Origin: Thermatribacter velox
Lineage (GTDB): Bacteria > Atribacterota > Atribacteria > Atribacterales > Thermatribacteraceae
Direction: 5' to 3'
Assembly (NCBI RefSeq): GCF_038396615.1
Contig: NZ_CP121689.1
Coordinates: 1,748,001 to 1,812,000, forward strand
DNA length: 64,000 nt
A model generated the notes under the pieces. It saw nothing but the letters and a program-made list of their open reading frames with translations. It had not been told where the DNA came from and ran no database searches. This document shows, piece by piece, positions 25,367 through 34,466 of the stretch. The position numbers and the translations under genes were made by a program. Each line of letters starts with the position of its first letter. Positions within the stretch are counted from its first letter, which is position 1.

Positions 25367-27478
25367 TTACTCTTCTTTGGTGGAAGATTTGCGAGAAGTT
25401 GGAAACTCAAAAGAAATCTTCCCCTCGCTATCCAGAACCAAGACAGCAGAAAATTTCTTTTTGCTTTTCCGGGAGCGGAAGCCGTACAGTTTTTCAGTTT
25501 TGCCTTCTTCAAGCAGTTTTCGTACCTGAGTACGGGTTAATTTTTTGCCCAGAATGGTCTTCCAGACGACAAACTGACAGCCCTCCTTCCAGCGAGAGCA
25601 GGTAAAAGCCTTCTGGTTTTCGTAAACCGGCGCTCCACAGAGTGGACAGGGACCAATTGGAACATGGATTCTCTCCAGCTCTCCCTGGTACTCTTTATTA
25701 CGCAACTTTTCCACGATTTCCACGGTGAGCTGCTTAATTTCTTCCATAAAGACATCTCGGCTATAATCACCCTTTTCCATTAACCGCAGCTTGCGTTCCC
25801 ACTCACCGGTAAGCTGGGGAGAAGCCAGTTCCTCTATAGGTATGGCTTCCACGATGTTGATTAATTCCATACCCTTGGGAGTGGGAATCAGGGTCTTTCC
25901 TTCCCGCTCCACATACCCGACTTCAATCAGGCGTTCAATGATGCTCGCCCTGGTCGCCGGCGTACCAATGCCATTTTCCTTTAAAACCTCACGCAACTCC
26001 TCGTCCTCAACAAATTTGCCCGCATTTTCCATGGCAGCAAGGAGGGTAGCTTCCGTGTAACGGGGTGGCGCTTTGGTCTCTTTTGCCTCAAACCAGGTAT
26101 CAACCACAGAAACCGTTCCGCCCTTCTCCAAGCGAGGCAGAAAATCCTGGGGATCACTCTCTTTCTCACCGTATACCTTTCTCCAGCCCGGCTCCACCAA
26201 AACTTTGGATTTACTTACAAAAAGGTCTTCTCCCACCCGGGTGTGTATCTTGCGGTGTGCCCACTGCGCATCTGGATAAAAAACACTGATAAACCTTTTG
26301 ACAATCAGGTCCATTATCTTCTGGGCATCAGAGTTCAACGTATCCCAGTAAATGGCTTCCCCAGTAGGGATAATGGCGTGGTGGTCAGTTACTTTGCTCT
26401 TATCAAAGACACGCTTGTTGTTTAGTGCATTCCGGGGTAGCCCACCCGCAACCAGCTCTCGATACCCACAATCACCCAGCATGGACCAGGACTTTTCAAC
26501 CACCACCATCAGGTCTTCAGATAGGAAACGAGAATCAGTGCGGGGATAGGTAATGAGCTTGTAGGTCTCATACAGCTTCTGCGCTGCATCAAGGGTGCGC
26601 TGGGCCGAAAAACCAAGCAGTTTATTGGCATCCCGCTGGAGAGCAGTCAAATCGTAAAGCAAAGGAGGCGCTTCGCTGGATTGGCGCTCTTCAAACTCCA
26701 CAACTTCGCCTTCCCCGCCTCGAACCCGCTCGACTATGGTCTGCGCTTCCTCCTGGGAATAAACCCGGTCTTCTCCGTTTCTCCACTTCCCAAGATACGT
26801 ACCTTCCGGAGAAGCAAAACGCGCAAACACCTCCCAGTAAGGTGTAGGTACAAACTCCTGAATTTCCCGCTCCCTGTGCACCAGTATAGCGAGAGTCGGA
26901 GTCTGCACCCGCCCCACTGACAAAAGAGTGCGATAGCGAGCTGTGAAAGCACGGGTACCATTGATACCTACCAGCCAGTCGCCTTCAGAGCGGCATTTGG
27001 CTGCCGCGGCCAGATTGGTAAACTCTTCCCCGGAACGGAGATTACGAAAGGCTTCCCGGATTGCTTCCCGGGTCATTGATGAAAGCCAGAGCCGGAACAC
27101 TGGCTTTTTGCATTTTACAAACTCGTAAATATACCTGAAAATTAGTTCGCCTTCTCTTCCAGCATCGCAGGCGTTGATGAGCGCCTCCACATCCTGGCGC
27201 TTGATAAGTTTTTGAATTACTCTCAGTCGGTCTCGATTGCCTTCCAACACCTTAAGCTTGAACTCTTCAGGAATAACTGGCAAAAGCACCAGTCGCCAGA
27301 CCTTGAGTTTCTTGTCGTAATCTTCAGGCTCTGCAAGGCCTACCAGATGCCCCAGTGCCCAGGTGATGACGTAGGTTTCATTTTCCAAATACTCTTTATG
27401 GTTAGTAAACTTTCCCAGAGCCGAAGCAATGTCTCTGGCTACGCTTGGTTTTTCGGTAATAATCAGCTTTTTTGCCAC
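25367..27478 (-). CDS. topB: DNA topoisomerase III (type IA)
   Basis: The 703-residue enzyme relaxes negative supercoils and decatenates DNA. A Toprim domain opens with LIITEKPSVARDIA and contains the metal-binding DAGREGE motif (about 105-111). The active-site tyrosine is Tyr311 in KLITYPRTDSR, and VGRVQTPTLAI is also conserved. Near residue 610 a CPLC...C pattern marks a C-terminal zinc-binding or degenerate zinc domain. The start is GTG with AAAGGTGG in front. It is followed by the murA promoter region, so it is the end of its own transcription unit. Confidence 0.94.
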   Translation of the reverse strand: MAKKLIITEKPSVARDIASALGKFTNHKEYLENETYVITWALGHLVGLAEPEDYDKKLKVWRLVLLPVIPEEFKLKVLEGNRDRLRVIQKLIKRQDVEALINACDAGREGELIFRYIYEFVKCKKPVFRLWLSSMTREAIREAFRNLRSGEEFTNLAAAAKCRSEGDWLVGINGTRAFTARYRTLLSVGRVQTPTLAILVHREREIQEFVPTPYWEVFARFASPEGTYLGKWRNGEDRVYSQEEAQTIVERVRGGEGEVVEFEERQSSEAPPLLYDLTALQRDANKLLGFSAQRTLDAAQKLYETYKLITYPRTDSRFLSEDLMVVVEKSWSMLGDCGYRELVAGGLPRNALNNKRVFDKSKVTDHHAIIPTGEAIYWDTLNSDAQKIMDLIVKRFISVFYPDAQWAHRKIHTRVGEDLFVSKSKVLVEPGWRKVYGEKESDPQDFLPRLEKGGTVSVVDTWFEAKETKAPPRYTEATLLAAMENAGKFVEDEELREVLKENGIGTPATRASIIERLIEVGYVEREGKTLIPTPKGMELINIVEAIPIEELASPQLTGEWERKLRLMEKGDYSRDVFMEEIKQLTVEIVEKLRNKEYQGELERIHVPIGPCPLCGAPVYENQKAFTCSRWKEGCQFVVWKTILGKKLTRTQVRKLLEEGKTEKLYGFRSRKSKKKFSAVLVLDSEGKISFEFPTSRKSSTKEE

Positions 27479-27499
27479 TGCAATCCACCTTTCCAGATT

Positions 27500-28350
27500 T
27501 TAACTGTCTCCACGACCCCTCCCGGGCTGGCGATACGGCCGGTAGGGCAAAGGAACATATTCAACAGAAGGCCGCTGTTGGGGAGGCTGAGGATAGAGTT
27601 CCATCAACTCGTAAATATCCTCGGGAAGCTCATCTTTAACCGGAAGACCCATTTCCTTGGCCATTTCCACAGTTATCGGAAAGTCATGAGTCCAGCGCCC
27701 TCAGAAAGGGTCCTGGCAAGCTCACGAGCCCTTTCCTCCGGCATTTTATCCTTGATGAGATTAAACACCACGTTGTAAACCTGGTCAATTGCCTTCCTGG
27801 CCACATCACCCAGAATTAAGGTCTGGTCGTCACGGTTGGGGTTGGGCTCTTCGAGAGCTTTTAATATGGATGCTGCCGGATACTGCCCGTGCACAGTACC
27901 GATTTGAGGGTCTACGGGACCCAGCACTGCATTGGGATCCATAATGATTTCATCAGCAGCCAATGCAATAAGCGTTCCTCCTGACATAGCGTAGTGGGGA
28001 ACAAAAACGGTGACCTTAGCGGGGTGCCGCTTAATAGCCCAGGCAATTTGCTCAGCAGCCAGGACCAAACCACCCGGGGTATGCAAGATAAGATCGATAG
28101 GCATATCCTGCGGGGTAAGGTGTATAGCCCGCAATATTTTTTCCGAATCCTCAATGTTAATGTAACGAGCGACAGGTAGCCCCAAGAAGCTCACCGATTC
28201 CTGGCGATGAATCATAGCAATGACTCGAGAACGCCTCTTGCGTTCTAAGTTGCGAATGGCGGCCAACCGCTGTTGTTCTATCATCTTGCGCTGCAGAGCT
28301 GGAAAACAAACACTGAAAAGAATCAAAAGAAAAATGATATCCCAGAACAC
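27500..28350 (-). pseudogene. SDH-family ClpP-fold serine protease, gene broken by a -1 frame shift
   Basis: An N-terminal membrane segment (FWDIIFLLILFSVCF) precedes a ClpP/crotonase-type domain: ILHTPGGLVLAA, then HYAMSGGTLIALAADEI with the nucleophile serine in MSGG, then DPNAVLGPVDPQIG. The first frame stops at 27673 after LSEGAGLMTFR. Reading -1 from about 27697 gives RWTHDFPITVEMAKEMG and a proline-rich tail of about 66 codons to a TAA at 27500-27502, matching the WTHDYPI motif of this family. So one base is missing, by mutation or sequencing error, or the ribosome shifts frame; no classical slippery heptamer is present. GTG at 28350 has GGGAGG 8 bases upstream. Confidence 0.8.
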
Positions 28351-28376
28351 AATATGCACCTCCCTAAAAGACTCAA

Positions 28377-28961
28377 TTAGTAGAGGGTAATCCCCCGATT
28401 ACGAATTTTGCCCTCTTCAAAGAGGTCTCCCCCGAAGCTATCATAAGCAACAATCAGGGGGAAATCACGCACAAAAAGCCGCAGGAGAGCCTGTGCCCCC
28501 AGGTCTTCATAAGCCAGAACGTCCCTGCGCAACACAAACTGGGCAAGGTATGCTCCAGCACCACCACAGGCAATGAAGTACACTGCAAGGTGTTTTTCCA
28601 GAAGTTTTTTCACCTCTTCGCTGCGAGCTCCTTTACCAATGGTTGCCCTAACTCCCAGTTTCAATAGTTCCTCAACTGTTGCGTCCATTCGGGAACTGGT
28701 GGTCGGCCCAACTGAGCCAATCACCTTCCCCGGCGGAGTGGGAGTTGGACCCGCGTAGTAAATGGTTGCACCTTTTACTTCAAAAGGTAGTTCTTTGCCC
28801 TTTTTGAGGTCTTCCAGCATACGGCGGTGTGTAGCGTCCCGAGCCACGTAAATGTCGCCACTCAAATACACTATGTCACCTACTCGCAAATTTCGAGTAT
28901 CATCAACTGAAAGGGGTGTTTTCAAAACAAATTCCCGATTTTTTTCTGCTTGCTCTTCCAT
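28377..28961 (-). CDS. Fumarate hydratase class I, beta subunit (Ttd/Fum type)
   Basis: The 194-residue subunit pairs with the gene before it. VGDIVYLSGDIYVARDATHRRM is the classical start of the beta fold, followed by YYAGPTPTPPGKVIGSVGPTTSSRMD, MIGKG-like IGKGARSEEV and DFPLIVAYDSFGGDLFEEG. The complex hydrates fumarate to malate with an oxygen-sensitive [4Fe-4S] cluster. ATG at 28961 is chosen because it lies 6 bases after the alpha stop and the longer frame reads into alpha. Tartrate dehydratase is the alternative; the neighbouring malic enzyme favours fumarase. Confidence 0.9.
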   Translation of the reverse strand: MEEQAEKNREFVLKTPLSVDDTRNLRVGDIVYLSGDIYVARDATHRRMLEDLKKGKELPFEVKGATIYYAGPTPTPPGKVIGSVGPTTSSRMDATVEELLKLGVRATIGKGARSEEVKKLLEKHLAVYFIACGGAGAYLAQFVLRRDVLAYEDLGAQALLRLFVRDFPLIVAYDSFGGDLFEEGKIRNRGITLY

Positions 28962-28966
28962 ACCTT

Positions 28967-29809
28967 TCACCACCTGAGCGTCTTCTGGCGGAAAACATGG
29001 CAACTCGCTACCAAACCCACCGGAAAGCTGGCTATATGACACGGATAAACCTCTATCCTAACCTCAAGACAGGTATTCTTACCACCTACTCCCTGAGGAC
29101 CAATGCCCAGGAGATTTATCTTTTCCTTCATACGTTCCTCAACCTGTGCATAGCGAGGGTCCGGGTTTTTTGACCCCAGAGGCCTACTCAAAGCCCGAGA
29201 AGCAAGATACATAGCATATGCAGCATTACCACCTACTCCAATACCCACCACAAGCGGTGGGCAAGCCTGAGCCGCTTTGCGGTCCAGCTCGCGCAAAACG
29301 AAACGCTCCAGGTCTTCTACAGAGCTTCCCGGATTTAAAACACCCAGGGAACTAATGTTATCACAGCCTCCACCCTTCACCAGCAAGTTTATTTCCAGTT
29401 CTTCTTCCCCTTCAAAATCAAAGAAATAAACCGGAGGCGTATTATCACGGGTGTTGACTCCGAAAAAAGGGTCAGCAATGATTGATTTCCGAAAATACGC
29501 CTTTTGATATGCGCGACGTATCCCTTCGGCAATGGCCTCTTTAAGACTGCCCCCTTCAATCTTCACTGCCTGGCCTATTTTCACCTCTACCTGGACCATT
29601 CCAGTATCCTGACACAGGGGAAGCCTATTCTCTTCTGCTACCACATAGTTTTCGAGAATCTGAGAAACCATTTCCTGGGCCACTTTCTCCCCCTCGTTGG
29701 TAAGCACCTGGAGCATTTTTTGACGCAAGACTTCCGAAGCAACTATGTTTATCTCTATAAGAGCCTGCTCCACTCGCTCAGCTATTTCCTCGAAAGTAAT
29801 CTTTTTCAC
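28967..29809 (-). CDS. Fumarate hydratase class I, alpha subunit
   Basis: The 280-residue alpha subunit carries the cluster-binding cysteines: LPLCQDTGM (about residue 60), a GGGCDN motif, and CPPLVVGIGVGG. Together with the beta subunit it forms class I fumarase, common in anaerobes. The start is GTG with GGAAGGTGG 6 bases upstream, and it overlaps the stop of the malic enzyme gene (GTGA). Order in transcription is malic enzyme, alpha, beta, so all three are co-expressed. Confidence 0.92.
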   Translation of the reverse strand: MKKITFEEIAERVEQALIEINIVASEVLRQKMLQVLTNEGEKVAQEMVSQILENYVVAEENRLPLCQDTGMVQVEVKIGQAVKIEGGSLKEAIAEGIRRAYQKAYFRKSIIADPFFGVNTRDNTPPVYFFDFEGEEELEINLLVKGGGCDNISSLGVLNPGSSVEDLERFVLRELDRKAAQACPPLVVGIGVGGNAAYAMYLASRALSRPLGSKNPDPRYAQVEERMKEKINLLGIGPQGVGGKNTCLEVRIEVYPCHIASFPVGLVASCHVFRQKTLRW

Positions 29810-31143
29810 GTTCCACCACCTTCCGGGCTAATCACAAAACCCTCCTTTTGCATCAAAGCAGTAATTTCCCTGGCTCTTTGAATAAGAAAACGCGATTCTC
29901 TCTCTATTTCTTCCAGAGAAACATCCCTTTGCGCTATTCCCTCTTCCAGAGCAACCCGGGCCACCGCTTTAGCCTCTTCCACATACACTTCCCACTCTTC
30001 CATACTGGGAATGATGTAATCCTCGTTTAACCCCTTCCGACGGGCAAATTCATAAAGCGACTTTGCCGCCGCAAGGCACATGGAATCGGTGATGGTGCGA
30101 GCCTGAACGCTCAACACTCCCCGAAAAACACCAGGAAAACCCAGGGAGTTGTTGACCTGGTTCGGGAAATCAGAACGACCAGTTGCCACAATCCTGGCAC
30201 CAGCCTCTTTGGCTTCCCAAGGCCAGATCTCTGGTACTGGATTAGCACAGGCAAAAACGATTGCCTCGCTGTTCATCTGGGCCACCCATTCCGGCTTAAT
30301 GACCCCAGGACCAGGCGTAGAAAGAGCAATCAAAACATCCCTACCCCTTATCGCTTCTTCCTTGCCACCTACCAGATTTTCCCCATTGGTCACCTGGCAA
30401 AGTTCCCACTTCCAAGGATGGCTCTCCTCCAGGTCTTTTCTTCCCCTGTGCAGGGTCCCCTTACTATCACAAAGCACCAGGTTTTCAGGAGGTACGCCGA
30501 CTGCAATCAGGAGGTGAGCAATTCTCAGGTTAGAAGCCCCAGCACCTATCAAAGCAACTTTAACCTGGTCCGGAGCTTTGCCAACTACATCCAGCGCACC
30601 CAGAAAAGCTGCAATGGTGACCAGAGCCGTTCCCTGCTGGTCATCATGCCACACCGGGATATCAAGGGTTTTTCGAAGCGTTTCCAGGACCGCAAAACAC
30701 TGGGGTTGGGCTATATCTTCAAGGTTAATGCCCCCAAAGGTGGGAGAAATAGCTTGAACCAGCGCAATGAGCTCTTCAGGGTTCCGGGTGCGGACACAAA
30801 TCGGCCATGCGTCCACTCCCCCAAGATACCTGAAAAGGAGTGCCTTCCCCTCCATAACCGGGAGAGCCGCTTCCGGGCCGATGTCACCAAGCCCCAGAAC
30901 CCTGCTCCCATCAGAAACCACCGCTACTGTGTTCCAGCGGTTTGTGTACTGAAAAGAAAGTTCTCTATCCTCTGCAATCGCCCGGCTTACTGCAGCAACT
31001 CCTGGAGTATACCACAGCGCAAAGTCCTGGTAATCGCGTACCGGGCATTTGAGCAGTGTCTCTATCTTCCCGCGGTAAAAACGATGCAATGCCCTTGATT
31101 TGTCAAAAAGTTCCTGAGTTTTCAGATTTCCTTCCTTTACCAT
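29806..31143 (-). CDS. Malic enzyme (oxaloacetate-decarboxylating malate dehydrogenase)
   Basis: The 445-residue protein converts malate to pyruvate and CO2 with NAD(P). ALWYTPGVAAVSRAI, then VVSDGSRVLGLGDIGPEAALPVMEGK, and VWHDDQQGTALVTIAAF (the metal and catalytic segment) are diagnostic; the nucleotide-binding motif is GAGASNLRIA. The ATG at 31143 has GAGGG 6-7 bases upstream; the longer frame to 31278 crosses the divergent promoter region and is not conserved. It heads the operon with fumarase, giving fumarate to malate to pyruvate or the reverse. Confidence 0.93.
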   Translation of the reverse strand: MVKEGNLKTQELFDKSRALHRFYRGKIETLLKCPVRDYQDFALWYTPGVAAVSRAIAEDRELSFQYTNRWNTVAVVSDGSRVLGLGDIGPEAALPVMEGKALLFRYLGGVDAWPICVRTRNPEELIALVQAISPTFGGINLEDIAQPQCFAVLETLRKTLDIPVWHDDQQGTALVTIAAFLGALDVVGKAPDQVKVALIGAGASNLRIAHLLIAVGVPPENLVLCDSKGTLHRGRKDLEESHPWKWELCQVTNGENLVGGKEEAIRGRDVLIALSTPGPGVIKPEWVAQMNSEAIVFACANPVPEIWPWEAKEAGARIVATGRSDFPNQVNNSLGFPGVFRGVLSVQARTITDSMCLAAAKSLYEFARRKGLNEDYIIPSMEEWEVYVEEAKAVARVALEEGIAQRDVSLEEIERESRFLIQRAREITALMQKEGFVISPEGGGT

Positions 31144-31161
31144 TTCCAACCCTCTTTCCTT

Positions 31162-31190
31162 TTGCATTAAAAACACAACAGGAATATACT
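31162..31190 (+). promoter_or_regulatory. Promoter for secreted alpha/beta hydrolase gene
   Basis: TTGCAT (31162-31167), 17-base spacer, TATACT (31185-31190), about 47 bases before the ATG at 31238. It is face-to-face with and overlaps the malic enzyme promoter. Confidence 0.55.
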
Positions 31191-31212
31191 CTATAAAAGC
31201 CCCAAAAAGCAA
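31183..31212 (-). promoter_or_regulatory. Promoter for malic enzyme-fumarase operon
   Basis: Minus strand TTGCTT (31207-31212), 18-base spacer, TATATT (31183-31188), about 40 bases before the ATG. Its -10 shares bases with the -10 of the opposite promoter. Confidence 0.5.
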
Positions 31213-31237
31213 CCAGGAAGAAAGGAGCAAAGCCAAA

Positions 31238-32926
31238 ATGAAATTTCTCTGGATGGGAGCGATGGTATTTTGCTTCACCTTTTTCGTGCTGTCAAGTTTT
31301 GCTCAGGAAAGGCCGGTCGAGCTCCATTATGCAGTGATGCTTAAAGGAGAGAAAATCGGCGAAATCCTGTTGCGGGTTTTTCCCAACCCCGAAAACCCGG
31401 AAGAAATATATCTTCACCAGGTACAAACACTTGAGAAAATGCCCGGCATACCTGCAGGAACCAGGATAGAAGAAGCAACCCTGTTCAATACAAAACAGAA
31501 AAAACCCCTGCGTTACGTGGTTGAACAGACCTTTGCTCAGCAAAAAAGCACCAGCATTTTCGAATTTCAATACCAGAAAAACCAGATCAACCTGATACAA
31601 AGAATTGGTAATACCAGTAACCAGCAATCAATACCCCTTCAGGGAGGTGTACTGGATCCCCTTTCGCTTCTTTTCCTCCTGCCACAGGAAAACTGGGAAA
31701 CAGAACCCACCCATTCCTATAATCTCCTAAACTCCGGGAAAATAGTTGCCAGACTCCTTCAAAAAGATGTAGCGGTTCCTACTTCCTTGGACACTTTTCA
31801 ATGTTATCAGGTAGAACTGGGCAAGGAAGGTCTATCACAAATTATATACCTTAACGAACAGGAAAAACTCATAGTCCGCATGGAATCCGCTTCGTTGGCA
31901 GGTCCTGTGGTAACTTTGCTTGAAGAGATAAGCCCCCTTTCTGTATTTCAGGTTCCCGAACTCATTACCATTCAGCCCTCACTACCAGCACAACCTCGGT
32001 CTTTATCCGAAACAAGCGAATTTACAGAAAAAGAGGTAGTCTTCCCCAGTCAGGACATAATGCTGAGCGGAACCCTAACCTTCCCCCGTGGAAAACCACC
32101 CTTTCCTGCCGTACTCCTCATTGCTGGTTCGGGACCGGTGGACCGCAACGAAAATGTCCCTCAGGGAATAACGCTCAACACCTTTTCCGAGCTGGCTCAG
32201 CGGCTGGCAGAATGTGGTTTTGCAGTGTTGCGCTATGATAAAAGAGGAGTGGGCAAAAGTGGAGGAGATTTTGCATCCAGCGGCCTCTATGACCTGGTAG
32301 AAGATGCCCGGAGTGCCCTGGAGTTCCTTACAGCGCAGCCTGAAATAGACCCTCAAAAAGTAGCGCTTCTGGGTCACAGTGAAGGTGGAACCATTGCTTG
32401 CATGGTTGCCGCTCAAAGCCCCATTGCATCCGCGCTGGTACTTATGGCAACTCCAGCACGTTCACTGGTTGAGCTGGTAAAAGAACAAATAACCTATTTA
32501 TACCTGATTTCGGGAGTAAAGGATTCCCGGGTCATTCAGGAAGCCATAGCTCAGCAGGAAAAAATCTTTGAGGCCCTGGCCCAGGGCAAAAAGGACGTGG
32601 AAGGTGTTCCCATACCGCTTTGGAAATGGTGGAAGGACTATCTCCACTTCAATCCTCAGGAGTGGTTCCAGAAAATCCGGATTCCTACCCTGATTCTACA
32701 GGGAGAAAAAGATTACCAGGTAAAAACCGAGGATGCCCTGAAAATTGCTGCCATACTGAAGCAAAACGGCGTGACTTACGAGTTAGCAATTCTCCCCAAC
32801 CTGGATCACCTCTTCAGACCAGTAAAGGGAGAGTTTTCCTCACCCGAAGAATATCTGGACACATCGAGAACAATACCTCAGGAAGTGTTTCAAAAGATTT
32901 GTACCTTCTTAAAAAACAACTTGTAG
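31238..32926 (+). CDS. Secreted alpha/beta hydrolase (serine aminopeptidase-like) with N-terminal extension
   Basis: The 562-residue protein has a signal peptide (1-22, ending SFAQ), a beta-rich N-terminal region (about 25-245) and a C-terminal alpha/beta hydrolase. The nucleophile elbow is GHSEGG with Ser381; the acid is probably the Asp of LILQGEKDYQV (about 488) and the histidine is in NLDHLF (about 525). LRYDKRGVGKSGG is typical of serine aminopeptidase/BAAT-like hydrolases. The N-terminal part has a pattern like DUF3108 envelope proteins, but that is a weak impression. It likely acts on esters or peptides in the periplasm; the substrate is unknown. Transcribed alone and ended by a strong terminator. 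Confidence 0.82.
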   Translation: MKFLWMGAMVFCFTFFVLSSFAQERPVELHYAVMLKGEKIGEILLRVFPNPENPEEIYLHQVQTLEKMPGIPAGTRIEEATLFNTKQKKPLRYVVEQTFAQQKSTSIFEFQYQKNQINLIQRIGNTSNQQSIPLQGGVLDPLSLLFLLPQENWETEPTHSYNLLNSGKIVARLLQKDVAVPTSLDTFQCYQVELGKEGLSQIIYLNEQEKLIVRMESASLAGPVVTLLEEISPLSVFQVPELITIQPSLPAQPRSLSETSEFTEKEVVFPSQDIMLSGTLTFPRGKPPFPAVLLIAGSGPVDRNENVPQGITLNTFSELAQRLAECGFAVLRYDKRGVGKSGGDFASSGLYDLVEDARSALEFLTAQPEIDPQKVALLGHSEGGTIACMVAAQSPIASALVLMATPARSLVELVKEQITYLYLISGVKDSRVIQEAIAQQEKIFEALAQGKKDVEGVPIPLWKWWKDYLHFNPQEWFQKIRIPTLILQGEKDYQVKTEDALKIAAILKQNGVTYELAILPNLDHLFRPVKGEFSSPEEYLDTSRTIPQEVFQKICTFLKNNL

Positions 32927-32935
32927 AAAAGAGAG

Positions 32936-32975
32936 AATTAAAAAGCCCGTGCACTCCTGCACGGGCTTTTTAATT
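32936..32975. terminator. Bidirectional intrinsic terminator
   Basis: A perfect 18-base stem (32936-32953 with 32958-32975) around the loop CTCC, with GC-rich centre GCCCGTGCA and A/T runs on both outer sides. It separates the convergent hydrolase gene and tuf-rpmG; the rpmG stop codon lies at the outer edge of the stem. Confidence 0.95.
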
Positions 32976-33123
32976 AGCGAGTCTCACGGTGTAGAGTGTG
33001 CTTTTGACAGTGGGGGCAGTATTTTCGAAACTCCAGACGCCCCTGTTTGTTGCGTTTATTCTTGCTACCCTGATAGTTCCGTCGTCGACACTCCGTACAT
33101 TCAAAAGTTATGGTTTCCTGCAT
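32974..33123 (-). CDS. rpmG: 50S ribosomal protein L33
   Basis: A short 49-residue gene: [19 protein letters not shown] at the start, then [16 protein letters not shown] at the end. The paired CxxC motifs (Cys9/Cys12, Cys36/Cys39) bind zinc, so this is the zinc-binding C+ form of L33. GGAGG lies 10 bases before the ATG. It follows tuf by 19 bases and ends in the terminator. tuf-rpmG is a conserved pair that is normally continued by tRNA-Trp and secE; here secE is 12 kb away. Confidence 0.95.
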   Translation of the reverse strand: MQETITFECTECRRRNYQGSKNKRNKQGRLEFRKYCPHCQKHTLHRETR

Positions 33124-33142
33124 GGAACAGCAACCTCCACAG

Positions 33143-34345
33143 TTACTCTATAATCTCAGTTACTACACCTGCTCCAACCGTTCTACCACCTTCACGAATA
33201 GCAAAGCGCAATCCTTTCTCCATGGCAATGGGGTAGATGAGCTTTACTTCCAGGTTGGCATTGTCTCCAGGCATGACCATTTCCACACCTTCAGGGAGTT
33301 TGATTTCTCCAGTAACGTCAGTGGTGCGGAAATAGAACTGGGGACGATAACCGTTGAAGAAGGGGGTATGTCGTCCACCCTCTTCTTTGGTGAGCACATA
33401 GACTTCAGCTTTGAAGTGGGTATGTGGAGTGATAGAACCAGGTGCAGCCAGAACCTGTCCTCGCTCTACCTCTTTCTTCTCAATACCTCGCAGCAGAACA
33501 CCAATGTTGTCTCCGGCCTGGGCTTCATCGAGGATTTTGCGGAACATCTCAATGCCGGTGACCACGGTCTTTTTGATCTCATGAGAAAGTCCCACAATTT
33601 CCACCTGGTCACCAAGGTGCAGGACTCCACGCTCCACTCTTCCGGTAACCACAGTACCACGACCGGTGATGGAGAAAACGTCCTCAATAGGCATCAGGAA
33701 GGGTTTGTCCAGTTCACGCTGGGGAAGAGGAATGTACTCATCCATGGCATCCAGGAGTTCCCAGATTTTACCACACCACTCACACTCTCGCTTACCACAG
33801 CCACACTCCAAGGCTTTGAGAGCACTGCCTACCACTACCGGCACATCGTCTCCTGGGAACTCATAGCGGTTGAGCAGATCCCGCACTTCCATTTCCACCA
33901 GCTCTATGAGCTCTGGGTCATCCACCATGTCAGCTTTATTCATGAAGACTACAATGTAGGGCACCTCTACCTGACGGGAGAGGAGAATGTGCTCCCGGGT
34001 CTGAGGCATAGGACCATCAGCAGCAGAGACCACCAAGATGGCACCATCCATCTGGGCAGCTCCAGTAATCATGTTCTTGACGTAGTCAGCATGCCCAGGG
34101 CAGTCGATGTGGGCATAGTGCCTTTTTTCAGTCTCATACTCCACGTGGGCAATGGCAATGGTGATACCTCGCTCCCTTTCTTCAGGAGCTTTGTCAATCT
34201 GCTCGAAAGGTGTGTAGTTTGCCAGTCCCGCCTTGGAAAGCACCATAGTTATTGCCGCAGTGAGCGTGGTCTTTCCATGGTCGACATGTCCAATGGTTCC
34301 CACATTGACATGGGGCTTTTTCCGTTCAAACTTTTGCTTGGCCAT
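33143..34345 (-). CDS. tuf: Elongation factor Tu with a four-cysteine insert
   Basis: The 400-residue GTPase delivers aminoacyl-tRNA to the ribosome. GHVDHGKT (G1, 19-26), RGITI switch I, DCPGH (G3, 81-85), NKAD (G4, 136-139) and GSALKALE (G5) are present. Right after G5, residues 181-191 read [11 protein letters not shown], giving Cys181, 183, 188 and 191 in a metal-site-like spacing not found in E. coli EF-Tu. Similar inserts occur in some Clostridia as far as I recall. GAGGAGG lies 6 bases before the ATG. It follows three tRNA genes, the same order as thrU-tyrU-glyT-thrT-tufB in E. coli without the glycine tRNA. Confidence 0.97.
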   Translation of the reverse strand: MAKQKFERKKPHVNVGTIGHVDHGKTTLTAAITMVLSKAGLANYTPFEQIDKAPEERERGITIAIAHVEYETEKRHYAHIDCPGHADYVKNMITGAAQMDGAILVVSAADGPMPQTREHILLSRQVEVPYIVVFMNKADMVDDPELIELVEMEVRDLLNRYEFPGDDVPVVVGSALKALECGCGKRECEWCGKIWELLDAMDEYIPLPQRELDKPFLMPIEDVFSITGRGTVVTGRVERGVLHLGDQVEIVGLSHEIKKTVVTGIEMFRKILDEAQAGDNIGVLLRGIEKKEVERGQVLAAPGSITPHTHFKAEVYVLTKEEGGRHTPFFNGYRPQFYFRTTDVTGEIKLPEGVEMVMPGDNANLEVKLIYPIAMEKGLRFAIREGGRTVGAGVVTEIIE

Positions 34346-34466
34346 AGGAATCCTCCTCGTTTCAAGTCTTTTCTAATTTCCAAAAGAGTCAAGTTGCTCG
34401 CTTCAAGCGCATCATAAATCCAACATCAGCTACTTCATGTCCTGCCTTTTTCAATAAAAAGAAAAA

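Noticed and set aside
29806-31278. A longer malic enzyme with an N-terminal membrane segment starting at 31278
   Set aside because: The extra 45 codons cross the divergent promoters and the hydrolase start, and a good ribosome site precedes the ATG at 31143.
33110-34417. A 435-codon open frame on the plus strand opposite tuf
   Set aside because: It is antisense to EF-Tu, which has full motif support, and runs on into the tuf upstream region. Long antisense frames are expected opposite highly biased genes.
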